The notes below the pieces were generated by a model. The model was not told where the DNA came from. It saw only the letters and a list, made by a program, of their open reading frames with translations, and made no database searches. Made by a program: the position numbers and the translations under genes. Below, piece after piece: positions 10,640-22,052 of a stretch of 64,000 nucleotides of DNA (position 1 is the stretch's first letter; each line of letters begins with the position of its first letter). Source of the stretch: Auricularia sp. M13 (Eukaryota; Basidiomycota; Agaricomycetes; Auriculariales; Auriculariaceae); assembly GCA_037042915.1 (NCBI GenBank), contig CM073193.1, positions 1,860,001 through 1,924,000 on the forward strand, in the 5' to 3' direction.

Positions 10640-12660
10640 TCAGAACTTGCCCCGGAGTACGTGCCCTGTAACGGCCCATTTCGAGATGGCCATAAGTGCG
10701 GTTCCAACGAGAACCATCGTGCCTAAGCAACGTCAGTTACAGTAAAGAACTCACTGACTGAGTACCTGGCCCCGCGGAACGAACCTGCAAAGGCACCAAG
10801 ATTGACGTAGCTTCCCGTCGCAGACGCAATGGCTCCGCACGCCGGCGGGCCCGCGAGCGCCCCGAACGCCAGGATGGTGTTCTGCATCCCCGTTCTCCGC
10901 CCGACGTCTCCGTGCGCGCCTAGGTGCGCGATCGGCACGACGAGCAACGATACATACGTCCCCGACGCGAATCTTCAGGTTCATGTCACCGTCAGCCTGG
11001 GGCACGGTATCGAACGAAGGAATGAGGAGGAAACTTACCCGTACAGGATCGAGACGACGATGAGCGTTGGGTAAGAATGTGCAAACGGCCACGCATATGT
11101 CATAATCGCCGCGGCGACTGTCGAGGGGATCAGCGTGTTGACGGCGCCGATGCGGTCTCCCGTGAGCCCAGCCGCGAGCCGCCCCACTCCGGAGCTGGCG
11201 TTAGCTATGGAGATGAGGTAGAACGTCAAAGACGGGTCTATGCCGTGCGAGATGGCAGCAACATCCAGGTAGGTGAGCACTAGAAAGCCTTTCAGTACGA
11301 AAGCAAACAGACTGCGAGATCGACTGAGACTGAGGCACCTGCGTAGATTCCCAAGAAGCAGAAGAACGAAGACGCCACGTAAGCGCTGAACGCCGTATTT
11401 TTGAACGCGCGGAAGTTGAAGAGGCCCCCGGCGACTTTCACAGGAGGCAGACGGCGCCGCAGAGTCTGCATGTGTACGTTAGATTGGCGCTTATAATGAC
11501 TTAATTCCCGCATACTAAATTTGCTATTGCGAGCAGAGCTGCTATTATAAGTCCCATGATGCGTAAAGACCATTTAAACCTGGCAGCGTCAACGAATGCG
11601 TCAGTGGAGTGTATAAAACTGACCCTAGACTCTCTTGCAGCTTGCGGACGATGATAGGGAAAACCGTGCCCCCGACGGAGCTGCCGATAGCCACAATGCC
11701 GAAGGCGGTCGATCGGCGCTTTTTGACTGGATAGTATCAGTCATTTGACGCGCGAAAACGATGTGCGACGCACACCAGTGGGTCAAGACGGCCATGACGG
11801 GTCCGAATAAGCAACCGGAGGCAAGCTGGGCCGCTTCAGATAATGCAGAATGTCCACATGAAACGGTACTGACGCCAACGAGAATTCCTTGGACGAGGAG
11901 AAAGTGCCAGTACGTCGTGCACTCCGCGATGAGGAATACGGAGGCAACTTGAATGACCGACCAGAAGAGCTGGGGTAGACGATACCAGCCCAGGTCAAAC
12001 ATCCGTCCGGTAAGGAGACCCTACGTGAGGTATGAGTCATACTGGACGATGCGAAGGCGGTCAAATGACTCACAGGAAAGAAAACGAGAGAGTACTATAG
12101 CCACAAGATCAGCAGCCACGGCTTACGTTTAGAACTTGACTGAGCATACCTGAATGCTCCCAATCCATGCTCTGCCGTATTTTAGCTCCGTCGACGCATA
12201 GAATATGGACTGAGCTCACATGGTTGACGCCGGAGTGCCCTTGAGCCGTTCTTCCTCATACAGTGACTGGAACACGCCCCACGAGTTAGTAAAGCCAAAC
12301 CTAAGGACAAATGTGAGAGAAGTATTGCCGGGGTACAGAGAAATGAACATACGTTGCACAAGTCACGCATGCGGCCTAGGAATCATTGAGTTAGCCTGCG
12401 CAAACATTGAGGGGCTCATAACTCACCCCGAAGACCGTTGCCCATGCTCTAAGGCCGCCATCAGGATGGTCGTCGACTCCTGGGATGGGTCTGGCCTCCT
12501 CCAAAATGTTTTCGCCGTTGTTTGTCGTGTCGTCGCGCTTCTCATTCAGTTCGCCAGGCTTGTCAGGCTGCACGACGGCCGTCGCGCTCAACCGAGTGTG
12601 GCCCGAGTCAGCAGAAAGCCGCGAACTCGTAGCATGGTCCTGCGGTGCTTGCAGAGACAT
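10640..12660 (-). CDS. Major facilitator transporter, monocarboxylate (MCT/SLC16) type
   Basis: This is a multi-exon 12-helix transporter of the fungal MCT-like group, expected in the plasma membrane and moving small organic acids or related compounds. It starts MSLQAPQDHATSS with a polar cytosolic tail of about 70 residues. Then comes the group signature DGGLRAWATVFG, followed by GFTNSWGVFQSLYEEE and AWIGSIQ. Further exons give GLLTGRMFDLGWYRLPQ, ILVGVSTVSCGHSA, AFGIVAIGSSVGGTVFPII, the central loop RRRLPPVKVAGGLFN, ISHGIDPSLTFYLISIANA, GRLAAGLTGDRIG and GMQNTILAFGALAGPPACG. It ends KWAVTGHVLRGKF. The substrate cannot be told. It is co-oriented with the P450 and peroxidase, suggesting one functional neighbourhood. 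Its 5' part was copied to 33870-34405. Internal exon edges are approximate. Confidence 0.82.
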
Positions 12661-12700
12661 TGTTCGCGCGTCCTAGGACATGGAGGAGGGCAAAGTCGCG
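12147..12700 (-). repeat. Inverted duplicate segment, copy 1 (MFS 5' end)
   Basis: On the minus strand this block (5' leader, first exons and introns of the MFS gene) matches 33870-34405 on the plus strand at high identity. The other copy has short internal deletions. Homology also picks up a little further upstream, near 12795-12825, across a gap of about 75 bp that is missing from the other copy. Confidence 0.8.
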
Positions 12701-13165
12701 CCTTATGTAGCCCTCTCGTAACGCAGCCGAAGCCGATGGTGCCGAAGCTGTGCCGGTCCGGGATTTTTGGCTCATTGATCCGCTACGACCCTTTCCTCCG
12801 CACCGTGTCGGTGGTTGCAAATCTTCTCCGCTTGGCCTGGGTGGCGGATGCGATTTGTTCGACGACCAAGCCAGGTACTGGCCTAGTCGTCGACGCGCGT
12901 ACCCCTACCGCAGAACCTCAACAATCTTTTATACTTGGTCGGCCCACGTGTCCGAAACAGTCCCCAGACACGCACTGCACGCTACTCCTGGCTGCGACCC
13001 TCTGAACTGGCCACAATATTTGCAGATAATAGCTGACCACCTAAGTGGCAACACACAAAACGCCTCGCTCAGTCTCCTCTTCATCACTCTTGATGCTAAC
13101 TCATTGCTGCCTATTGTTCACCGTTCCACATAACTCCGTTCGTAACCACCTCCGCGCGCGCCTCC

Positions 13166-14602
13166 ATGGACGCCCTTTTACCTGACCGATTGCTATCTCG
13201 CTCATTCAACTGGCTTGACCTGAACTCCCTAGTGCGTTCTTCGCACGTCTCGCGGCGGTGGCGGGCACTCGCCCGAGAGCATCCGTCCTACTGGCAACAC
13301 ATCGAATTCGTCGACTCTGACGAGTATGACGGCTCCAAATCGCGACTTTCTGCGCACAAGGTTGCACGCTTTCAAGACCAACTTCGCCAAGGCGGGCTGC
13401 GTCGCATCAGCGTTGCAGTCGATATCGACTTTGGCTGCACAGACGTCGAGACAGATGTGTTTTGCCACATCAACGATCATCTGGACCGTGTCTACGCACT
13501 GACGCTGCACATTCCCGACGTGACCTTCATTGATGAGTTTGGTGCGCTTTCGAAGCCTGCTTTGGTCCTGCATTCGTTACATATCTGGCTATACCCTCTG
13601 GACATAGACCCGAGCTCCGGCCACGAGATACCTCCCCACTTGTTCGGTGGGCATGCTCCCAAGCTCTCGCGGATAATTCTGCAAGATCTCGACCTCATGC
13701 CTACCCAGCCGCGCGTTCCAGCGTTCCAAAATATCAACTACGTTCATTATTTTGCTATCGAAAAGGAGGATGAGTATCCTGCAGCCACAGTATTTGACGT
13801 TGCCTCCCTGTTTCCCAACTGCGCGCACCTCACATGGGTTGTTGGCGACGTGTCGATTCGAAACGGGGCTCCGAGAGCGCTTACGGAACAGCAGAAGGAA
13901 TCCTTCAAAGCGCTCCGTTCTGTGACATTACGCGCCAACGCAGTGGACGGGCGAGCTCTGGGCGGCTTTCCTCTTACGCTGTCGCGCAATCATGCAGTCA
14001 CCGCTACCGACATCCAAGGCGCCTGCCTGCGCGATCTCCTGCACGTGCGTAGCGCGTTCGAGCGTATCTACCTCGTCGTCGACCGCCCGACCGCCGACGA
14101 GACCCGGCTCACGTTCTTCGCGGACGGCCGCTCTCGGGCGGCGCACATCACACTCGTCCGCCAGCCCCAGCCGCTGTCCATCCTCAAGCCGTACATCGAC
14201 TGGACGCGCGTCCGCACGCTGCGCACCACGCTCTCAGACCTGTGCTGGAAGTTCTTCGTCGAGCTCTGCGACGGCGTGCTGCCCGCCGTGAAGCGGCTCT
14301 TCGTCACGCTCCCGGCGCGTGGGAAGATTCCCCCGATCTCTCGCCTCAAAGCGGTCGCGCCGCCGCTGAGCAGCCCGGCGCTCGAGCATGTGTTCTTCGA
14401 GACCGCGGGCCGCGAGACGCGCAAGCTGCGACAGAGCTGGCTGCAGGCGTTCGTCACGACGCGCTTGTGCCCGACCGACGCTGTGCACGTCGTCTTCGGC
14501 GCCGGAGTCGAGGTCGAAGTCGATCTGCCTGGTGCAAAGAACGAGCAGGAGGGGTGGGCGAAGAAGGAAATATTGGCCGTCTCTCGTGTTCTCGTCCTTT
14601 GA
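13166..14602 (+). CDS. F-box protein, single exon
   Basis: A 478-residue open frame without introns. The first about 45 residues read as an F-box: LLPDRLLSRSFNWLDL, then SLVRSSHVSRRWRALA and HPSYWQHIEF, the usual L-P/W pattern that binds Skp1. The rest is an alpha/beta region of the loose leucine-rich type common in Agaricomycete F-box proteins. By family role it would choose targets for an SCF ubiquitin ligase; the target is unknown. Such genes are greatly expanded and fast-evolving in mushrooms. The start is the first ATG of the frame and lies directly before the F-box. Confidence 0.85.
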   Translation: MDALLPDRLLSRSFNWLDLNSLVRSSHVSRRWRALAREHPSYWQHIEFVDSDEYDGSKSRLSAHKVARFQDQLRQGGLRRISVAVDIDFGCTDVETDVFCHINDHLDRVYALTLHIPDVTFIDEFGALSKPALVLHSLHIWLYPLDIDPSSGHEIPPHLFGGHAPKLSRIILQDLDLMPTQPRVPAFQNINYVHYFAIEKEDEYPAATVFDVASLFPNCAHLTWVVGDVSIRNGAPRALTEQQKESFKALRSVTLRANAVDGRALGGFPLTLSRNHAVTATDIQGACLRDLLHVRSAFERIYLVVDRPTADETRLTFFADGRSRAAHITLVRQPQPLSILKPYIDWTRVRTLRTTLSDLCWKFFVELCDGVLPAVKRLFVTLPARGKIPPISRLKAVAPPLSSPALEHVFFETAGRETRKLRQSWLQAFVTTRLCPTDAVHVVFGAGVEVEVDLPGAKNEQEGWAKKEILAVSRVLVL

Positions 14603-14935
14603 TGGTGGGATTATTTGTATCGAACATGGTCATCGTGGATCTGAAGTCCCATCGTTGTACTCGTACTCTGGTTATCGTCGCTTTGTTGCTAATGGGCTCA
14701 GTATTTGCTTTCCTGCTGCCATATATCAGTAAGGGACTTTGCTAACGCTATTGTAGAAGGATGCCAGGCTTCTGAGAAGCTCGTTTGTATCAGTTCCGCA
14801 CGACATGTTGGCAACACGTGTTGTCACGGCCATCTACTAGCGTACACATTCCCACGCCGTCTTCCGGAACACACCGGTGTTTTTGCTGTATGAAGTTTGG
14901 AAAGGCCGTCGGGATGGCACCTTGGTTTCGCAATC
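14603..14935. other. Intergenic, F-box to coiled-coil gene A
   Basis: This is the 3' flank of the F-box gene and the probable promoter of the next gene. No TATA box or further ORF is supported. Confidence 0.4.
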
Positions 14936-16907
14936 ATGCCTTCAGCCTCGCCACTCGAACAGCCGGCTGAAACCCCGTCCAAGTTCAAACTACGGCCTGT
15001 CAACTTCGATGGGGCGCTGTCCGGGAGCTCCTCAGACGAAGACTTCAACGAGACCAGCGCAGTGACGACAGAGCCGGCGCATCAGCGATCCAGATCTCCA
15101 CCACAGTCACTGGCAGAGCAGACCGATAGCAACGGCGCGAGCATGTACAAACCTGGGGGTAGGCCACGCTCTGCCAGCGCTGAAAACCGCGATAATCAGA
15201 GGTAAGCAACCGCCAGCGACAGTTCTGTCCGCGGGATGTTCACTCTGTTTGGGGACCAAGCGGGCTTCTGCATGATTGGAGCCTAGAACCAGTGCCAGTT
15301 GCAAAGTCGAATGAACATGCGGGCTCTGCCCCGCTTCCTCGGCCGAACGGGAAACATGAAGTCGTAGCCCCCGCAGGCACCGTCGCCGCCGTCCTCGAAA
15401 CGTCTGTACCCCAGCAGTCGCCTACTGTGGCTCAGGCGTCAATGCCCGCCGTATCTTCCGCGACCACCACCGCAGCTGCTGCAGCGCCCAAGAGCAGTCT
15501 TCCTCCGGAGATCGCCAACCTGGATCCCGAGCAAATTCAACAACTCCTCACGAGTCTACAACCCGAACAATTGAGCAAGATGTTGCAATTGATCGCGCCG
15601 TCTATCCTAGCTCCAATGGGCATTATGTCCAGCACTACATCACTCCCAGCATCTCCAGCTCCAGGTCGACCGTCCTCGATGGCACGAGCTAATACGTAAG
15701 CGATCCTCGTTGTCTGCCGCGACGATAATACTCACCCAATCCACAGTCTTCCGTCCAATATCCCTGTTCGTCCCGTTTCGAAAACTGTATTGAACTCGTA
15801 CGTTCCCATTCTCATTTTCCCGATAAGATTAGATTAATCAATAACTGGACCAGGTTCAATGCGAGAACTTCTGCTCGCGGTCAAAATACGATTGGAGAGC
15901 AGCAACACGATCCCTCAGGCGGCGGGCAAGGATCGGATTCTGACGGCGACGCCGACCGCGACGTCTCGGTCTCTGCCACCAATGATCCCGCCGACCTCTC
16001 GCGGTCAGCAGACAGCGACCGCCGCCCGCGCGGCCGCCAGGCCGCGCCTCCCGATCCCGCCGCGGGCTACAAACCTCGGGAGGGCCATGCGTATCAGCCG
16101 CGGGACGCCCGCCGAAGTGCCAGCGGTGCCGAGCCTGTCTGGAATTATTCCAGCGGCGGGCGCACTTCGAATGCGGAGCCGAGGCAGACGCCTTCTCGTC
16201 AGCCCCCATCCCCGGGCGTCCCGCCTTCGCAGTCTCACGGCCACTCTTCGGCGGCTCACGAAGATGCGTCGGTCGCAGCTCTGCGTATCGCAATGGAGAC
16301 CATGACGCGGGAAGCCGCTCGCGCCGCCACGATGGAGGCTCGCTATCAACAGGCTTGTGCCGAGATAGAGAAGTTGAAGGACAAGAACGGTGCGATGCAG
16401 AGTCATTTCGACATTCAGATGGAAAAAGGTATGTTTCTGCGCCATTTGCGTTCATGAGACTGATCTTCGCTGCAGTTCTGCGCGACCAACAAGCTCTCAG
16501 AGACAGTGTGCGCTCTTTGACTTTGAGCTCAGCCCTCAAATGCACTTGTTGACTCCGGGATTTACAGATGTATCAGCAGCAAGCCGATCGAATACGCTTC
16601 CTAGAGGAGCGCTTGAAGCAAGCGCAGGCTGACCATCAGGCTGCATGGGTGCGTTTCAATGAGAATTTCGTCTCATTGCTAATTGTACATGTATAGAACG
16701 CGCTTCGTCATGCTGAGATGCAAGCTGCCCAGGTACTATCAACATTTGCAAGTTCGTTTCTACGACTTTATTCATATTTTCACAGCGTCAAGGAGACCAG
16801 CGTCGCGAGCCATACGTCAATACAGCCACTGCACCAAGATATCCAGGACCTCCCAACCCTCCCCCACCTATTGACACAGGATCGGGTCTCAATCTCGGTC
16901 AGAGCCA

Positions 16908-16939
<32 letters not shown>

Positions 16940-17634
16940 ATGTACGCCCCAAAGAAGAATCTCACCATCAATCACCCGCCTCCAGCTATGCATCGCGAAC
17001 TGCGCCGGCGTCAGAGGTTCACTCAACCGTATCTCCTCGTACGACCGACCCAGGTGCGCAGCGACAGAGAGCATCGAAGTTTCCTCCCGGGCCCACGAAT
17101 CACGGCTCGCCCCCCACTCCTGCTCCCGCTCCTGCTCCTCCGCCCCATCCTGTCGTTCCATCCTCTGCGCCGCCTCACGCTCCCGCTGCGTATGCACAGG
17201 ACGCGCCGCGGGGTATGAAGCGTGCCCCACCGGCGCCTACTCCAGCGTCTCTCTCGGGCAGCCCGCGGCCGGCGCAGGCGCAGCGGCAGGAAGGGCCTGC
17301 TGCGGAGGATGACGAGCGCGCGCGCAAGCGCAAGCGGACAGAGCACGTGACCGACCCCGACAAGGAGCTCATGCACTTCAAGATAAGCGCACTGTACGAG
17401 CCTGATCAGGCAGGGAATCACGTCTGCAAAGTCTGCACGTATGTCGCATTGCCCCCGCTCAGCTTCCTCTTCCTGCCTGACCATCTCCCCAATTGTAACA
17501 GTGCACATCAGGCTCCTGGCGGCGGACGGGTCGGCTTCCCGCGTGAGACGGCGCCTGAGTTGCTTGCGGCGCACGCACAAGCTGAGCACCATGGAGCCTG
17601 GGAAATGGCGGGGCGGCCAGGGAAAGGCTCGTGA
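14936..17634 (+). CDS. Unknown coiled-coil protein with C-terminal C-x2-C-x2-H module, paralogue A
   Basis: A multi-exon gene of no family I recognise. The start at 14936 gives MPSASPLEQPAETPSKFKLR. Long Ser/Pro/Arg-rich disordered segments follow, including NLDPEQIQQLLTSLQPEQLS. Next is a predicted coiled coil in exons near 16250-16650 (ALRIAMETMTREAARAATME, then RIRFLEERLKQAQADHQ). After that comes a Pro-rich stretch with a run of about ten prolines, a basic KRKR patch (possible nuclear signal), and the terminal module HFKISALYEPDQAGNHVCKVC. An in-phase intron leads to TAHQ, then VGFPRETAPELLAAHA and the stop at 17634. The neighbour at 18576-20804 has the same layout (ALRMALETISRESARA; KLIYELDSKGNHVCRVC; VGFPVGTPD), so the pair arose by tandem duplication. 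The exon 1/2 junction (15158 or 15201 to about 15287) is unresolved. Zinc binding and nuclear location are inference. Confidence 0.7.
16909..16937 (+). repeat. CCG trinucleotide run coding for polyproline
   Basis: About ten consecutive CCG codons in paralogue A encode a run of prolines just before HVRPKEE. The run is absent from paralogue B, so it is probably a recent microsatellite expansion. Confidence 0.8.
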
Positions 17635-18575
17635 GTTCAGTCGGCTGGACGTCTTGCTTAGGCTGTCGCTACGCCATATGAAATATGGATTGTATGCTGC
17701 AGATCACATCCCTATGTCGGCGCGTCAGGGGCTGGCCATACCAGGTAACCAAAGATCTCGAGGATGGATGTTCCCAATTAGGCTTCCCCTCCGTTTACAA
17801 TTGCCATTGACAAATTTGTTTCCTTCCTCCGAGGCTGCGCAGGCGCAGCATTCTCCTCGCTACCCAGAGGGCTGATTACCAAGTACCTGAGGGGTCACTT
17901 GGCCGGTTCCGTTCGGGAGAAATAAATTAGCTGCTCGCGATCACAGTCGCCGAAGAGACTCCGGCAGTAGTAGACCGGAATAGACGGTACTGTAGCATGT
18001 ATTGCACGTCAGGCGTGGCATTTCGATTGACAGGCTGTTTGTTTAGGACGAGCCTGGATGGTGGGACGCCGTGGGCGGGTGGCAGATGCGATGGACAGAT
18101 GTCAGAAGCAGCACCTATCATGTCGCCAAAAGCGGCCAAGCGCCCATGTTGCATTTTTGATGGATACCGAGATGACATCGGGTTTAGCCTGGTTTGTCAT
18201 CTGACGTGGCGTCTGTCAACGACATGTGAGCCCTTCAATTGTCCTGGTCTAAGCCTCGTGCTAGGGCTGCGCCAGCCGCCCCTGCCGCTGTATTCAATGA
18301 GAGCGCGAGCAGACGAGCCGCGCTTCCGCTGCTGACACGCTGCTTGGATGCGGCATGCACGTGGCGCGAGTCGTTCAATTTGGTTGATGAGCCTCGCTCG
18401 CACGGTCAGCGGATCAAGGCGACGCTCCAAAACGGTATGAGCGCCTAGTCAAATCAGCCTGTCAGGGCTGCCCAAAGCGTCCGAATGACCTGCCTAGCAT
18501 TAGCCGAACACGCCTTCTCTTTTGACCACCATCATCCCGCGCTCGTCCTCCACTCAGCCCACACAGCGACCTGAG
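17635..18575. other. Intergenic between tandem paralogues A and B
   Basis: About 940 bp with no supported gene. It carries the 3' flank of A and the promoter of B. Confidence 0.4.
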
Positions 18576-20804
18576 ATGACGGCAGTGCACCCTCGCAGCC
18601 CGGCCCTGGGCCTGAACGAACGAGCCATCCAGCCGTGAGTTCGCGCTGCGCAATGGTTTTTCCGCGCTGGTTAGCTTATCCCCCGCAGACCGCATGAGCT
18701 TCCCGCAGCACCACCGTCGTCTCGCTCCTCTCTCGACGCTCTACTCAACCAGGAACCGTCTGGTAAGCCCACCAGCAAATCTCCTACGACCACGCGGACA
18801 AACCGCCCTATGCACGCTATAGCGCCTCACCCCGCGATTGCCGTTTCGGGTGTAAACGGCGTTGAGCGGCGCGAAGCGACAGCCACCACCAACCAGGCTC
18901 GCTCTCCACCAACGGGCGAACCCATCCGGAGCAGTGAGCCCGCAATCATGTCCCCGCATACGACGCAGGAGTCACGTAGACCTCAAGAACGTCGGGATTC
19001 GGAGCAGTGCGTGATTGTCTCGATATGCTTCTCGACCAAATCAGGCCGACTCGCGCTCGCGCTTCTGATACAGCCCCGGATCCCGTGCTTCTTCGCAAGT
19101 CCAAAGTCAAGCCGCGAACGCCACGGCACGGGAAGTCCACAAGTAAGCCGCTGCTGCCGCTCTCGTCCTCTTCCCACTGACCAATCTTCGCCGTTGTCAC
19201 CTTCTTCAAGACCACAACAGCTCCCGTCAAAGCCTCCGCCACTCACTCTTGCCATTGCGCCGCGCGACCTCGACCGCGACATGAGACCGGCCTCTAGCCC
19301 CGCCCAGGCCGCTACGACGACTTCCCAGACTAATAACGTCAAGACCAATAGCCGGCGTCAGCACGCAGCACCAGCTGAAAATGGAAACGCCATCCCCGAA
19401 CATCTCATTCGTGACGTCTCATACGTTCCCAAGCGACGCGGTCGCCCGCCGGCAGCCCCGACTAACGGGTACGAACGCGTGCTGTCTCCTGTTGCGCCTT
19501 CCCCAGCGGCGGTGCCGGAGTCAAATACCGAGGCGTTACGGATGGCGCTTGAGACGATTTCGCGCGAGAGCGCACGGGCGGGTGCGCTGCAAGCACAGCT
19601 CACCCGTGCGCTAGACGATGTGCAGCATCTCCGTGCAAAGGAGCAGGCGATGCTCACCGAGTTCGAGCATCGCGTCGCTAGAGGTGAGATCTCATTGACG
19701 CGATCTCTGGCGGTTTGTGGCTGAGTTTGCTTGTATTCCAGCTGTCAAACATCACCAACAGAAGTTTGAAGCGGTGAGCTATCAACCTTTGGGACATGCT
19801 CCCACCCTCGCTGATCTGGTTGCGACAGACTCTAGCTGCACAAGAGGCTAGAATCGAGGAGCTCGAGGAGCGTTTGAGCCTTGCCGAAGGCGGTCATTTG
19901 AAAGTACGTTTTCGAGGACTGCTCTACGCCGGATTGCTGATGATCGATGCAGCATGATGCCGACTCCCAAACCATGGTTCCCGACAATGATTCCCAGCGT
20001 ACCACGAGCTTGTCACCCATGACCACTGAAGACGCCGCCAAAGCTCTTCTGTCCGCCAAACACCCCCATTTGTGCAAGCGCCCCATTCGCCCCGCGTCTC
20101 GCAGCGCCTCTCCTACGCAGCGCTCGCCCACGGAGTCGAGGGCGCCTCCCTCACGCCCTCATTCACGACAGTCTCACGCGGACGGTGCTATCCACCCTGT
20201 GGTGTCGCACGCCCGTGTCCGTCCTGGAGCCTTCTCTGCAGACTCCCGGCACATTGGCGATTCGTTGCCCGGAGCGCACGAGAAACGCTCAGCCGGTTCG
20301 TCGCCCGATTCCAGAATGTGGCCGATGCTAATCGAGATCTCAGACAACATGGATGTGTCGCGTGACGATGCGTCTAGCGTTGCCGGGTCCGAGCGCTCTG
20401 CGAAACGACGCCGCACGGAGTCGGCCACTTCAGCCGCCGCGGACATGCCATTTCCCGAGGTGCGCCGCGTCGCCAGTGGAAGTTCGGACGCCGTTGCGCG
20501 AATGAGAGCTCACGTGGCGGGCGGGGCACCCGTGCCTGAGTACGATCTCGACCATATCAAGCTCATCTACGAGCTCGACTCTAAGGGGAACCATGTCTGC
20601 CGCGTCTGCAGGTGAGTATTCAATCACGCAACGGGATCCTAACCGTTCTGACAGTCACGCAACTATGTTAGTATGCATAGCAAAGGCAATCAGACAGTGG
20701 GCTTTCCGGTCGGTACGCCCGACATCGACCTCGTATTGCATGGGATGGGCGCCCATCCCGCCCTCTGGCACTCGCCCATGGCCGCGACGACGCCGCATGC
20801 CTGA
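18576..20804 (+). CDS. Unknown coiled-coil protein with C-terminal C-x2-C-x2-H module, paralogue B
   Basis: The first exon is 18576-18634 (MTAVHPRSPALGLNERAIQ). The next opens at 18689 and continues in phase through LDALLNQEP into a long Ser/Pro/Arg-rich region holding an AT-hook-like KRRGRPP near 19435. The coiled coil follows (ALRMALETISRESARAGALQ, ARIEELEERLSLAEGGH), then KRRRTESATSAA (possible nuclear signal). The C-terminal module is DLDHIKLIYELDSKGNHVCR with VC, joined by the 3' splice near 20670 to SMHSKGNQTVGFPVGTPD and GMGAHPALWHS. The spacing Cys-x2-Cys-x2-His, with later His residues, matches paralogue A and suggests a small zinc site. The AT-hook-like motif suggests a chromatin or DNA-binding role, but this is inference. 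Confidence 0.7.
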
Positions 20805-21584
20805 TTGGGGTTCCTTCTTCCGCGGTAAACTATCGCATTTCGTCTTATCCGTACGTTTGTTTCCCCAGCACTATTTCTTGACATGTCTTCCCCATGCTAG
20901 TTTTGTTGCTGCCTAATCGACGTAGTCGAGCTCTCTGCTCAACGTAAATACCGATCTCGCAGACGCATGTTACGTATACCTTACTGTACTGGTACCATTG
21001 CCTTTTTTGTAGATTCTGTGATTGTGATTAGTCCTGCGGCTGAGGCCTCGAGGCGCCGGACAACTGCCACAGGGATCCTACTGCAGCCAAGCCGGCGTGT
21101 GCAGTGCGCATCAGCCCAAGGCCCGAGAAATGGGGTGCGCGGCGGCAAAATCGTAGCCTCAGTCAGGTTCAATGCAACTGCCAAGTATCCCTGAATCTGG
21201 TTTGAAAGGTCCTATAGGTCCTTACGCTGTTGCGATCCGAAGGTTTTGCTCCGAGGCCCTGTTTCTGGATGATGGAGTCATGGAGAATGAGGGTCTCACA
21301 CATAAAGATCAGAGCCCGAAGCAGGGGCCCATTCTATTGCCAGCATCCCTTATTCGGAGCTGTCATTGCGTAAGAGATGTGCCAATAGATAAACAGCGGC
21401 ACCTTCAAGATCGTATTGTAAAGGAAAGAGGGGATACAACTGAAAGAGCACGTAGCAATACAGTGATAGTGTCTATACGTGCATGACGCCGGTGAGAATG
21501 TTAATCCAGGGTGCAATGCAAAGCGTAGAAAGGACGATCTGGAAACTGCAGGAAGTTGGAGTATGACAAGGAGCGGCAGAACGG
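20805..21584. other. Intergenic, convergent 3' ends
   Basis: This lies between the stop of paralogue B and the stop of the minus-strand dsRBD gene. Nothing supported is seen. Confidence 0.4.
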
Positions 21585-21971
21585 CTAAACGTTCCAACCA
21601 AAGTGCTTCAGGGCCTGGCGAGCAGCCTCATCGCGGGCGGCCTGCTTGGTAAGTGCGACGCCGCGGCCGTACTCTGTGTTATTGACTAGTAGATTTATCA
21701 GCCATGAGCTATGCGTTGTGCGCAGACATTTACTGTATACGATCGAGCGCCACGCGGGTGCGTGGCCAACGCCATTAGGAGTGTCGTCCTATAGGTAGTG
21801 AGAACTGAAAGCGAGAGCGTTCTGTGAGTTCTTACCCAGCGGAGAGCATTGAGGATATTGCGGCGCTGAAGCTCGTTGTGCAATTGCATCGCAAACTGAG
21901 TGCTAGCCTGGGAGCCTGCAGGACACCATGAGACTTCCTCACCGTTGTCCTGAGCAGCTCAGCTCACTCAT
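21585..21971 (-). CDS. Small dsRNA-binding-domain-only protein, copy 1
   Basis: Four exons fit exactly: 21971-21968 (just ATGA), 21915-21836, 21788-21734 and 21685-21585, giving 79 residues. The protein is a single double-stranded-RNA-binding fold: LHNELQRRNILNALRW (helix 1), GHAPAWRSIVY (strands), INNTEYGRGVALTKQAARDE and ARQALKHF (loop 4 to helix 2, with the conserved KQAARDEAA block). No catalytic domain is present, so it could act as an RNA chaperone, an RNAi or editing partner, or a decoy for dsRNA; this is inference. Exons 3 and 4 have the same lengths (55 and 101 nt) and phases as the last two exons of the paralogue at 25254-25659, which supports both models. The 4-nt first exon is unusual. 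Confidence 0.78.
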
Positions 21972-22045
21972 AGTTGTCGAGTAGATGCCTAGGAAATTAA
22001 TGGATGAAGTTTGGGTGTTAAGAAATTGTCGACTATTCTGCCTGG

Positions 22046-22052
22046 CTTTATA
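22046..22052 (-). promoter_or_regulatory. TATA box of dsRBD copy 1
   Basis: TATAAAG on the minus strand, 75-81 bp before the ATG at 21971. It supports the 4-nt first exon as the true start. Confidence 0.5.

Noticed and set aside
6265-12660. Idea of a secondary-metabolite biosynthetic cluster
   Set aside because: Oxygenases and a transporter are present, but no polyketide, peptide, terpene or other backbone enzyme is seen within the window.
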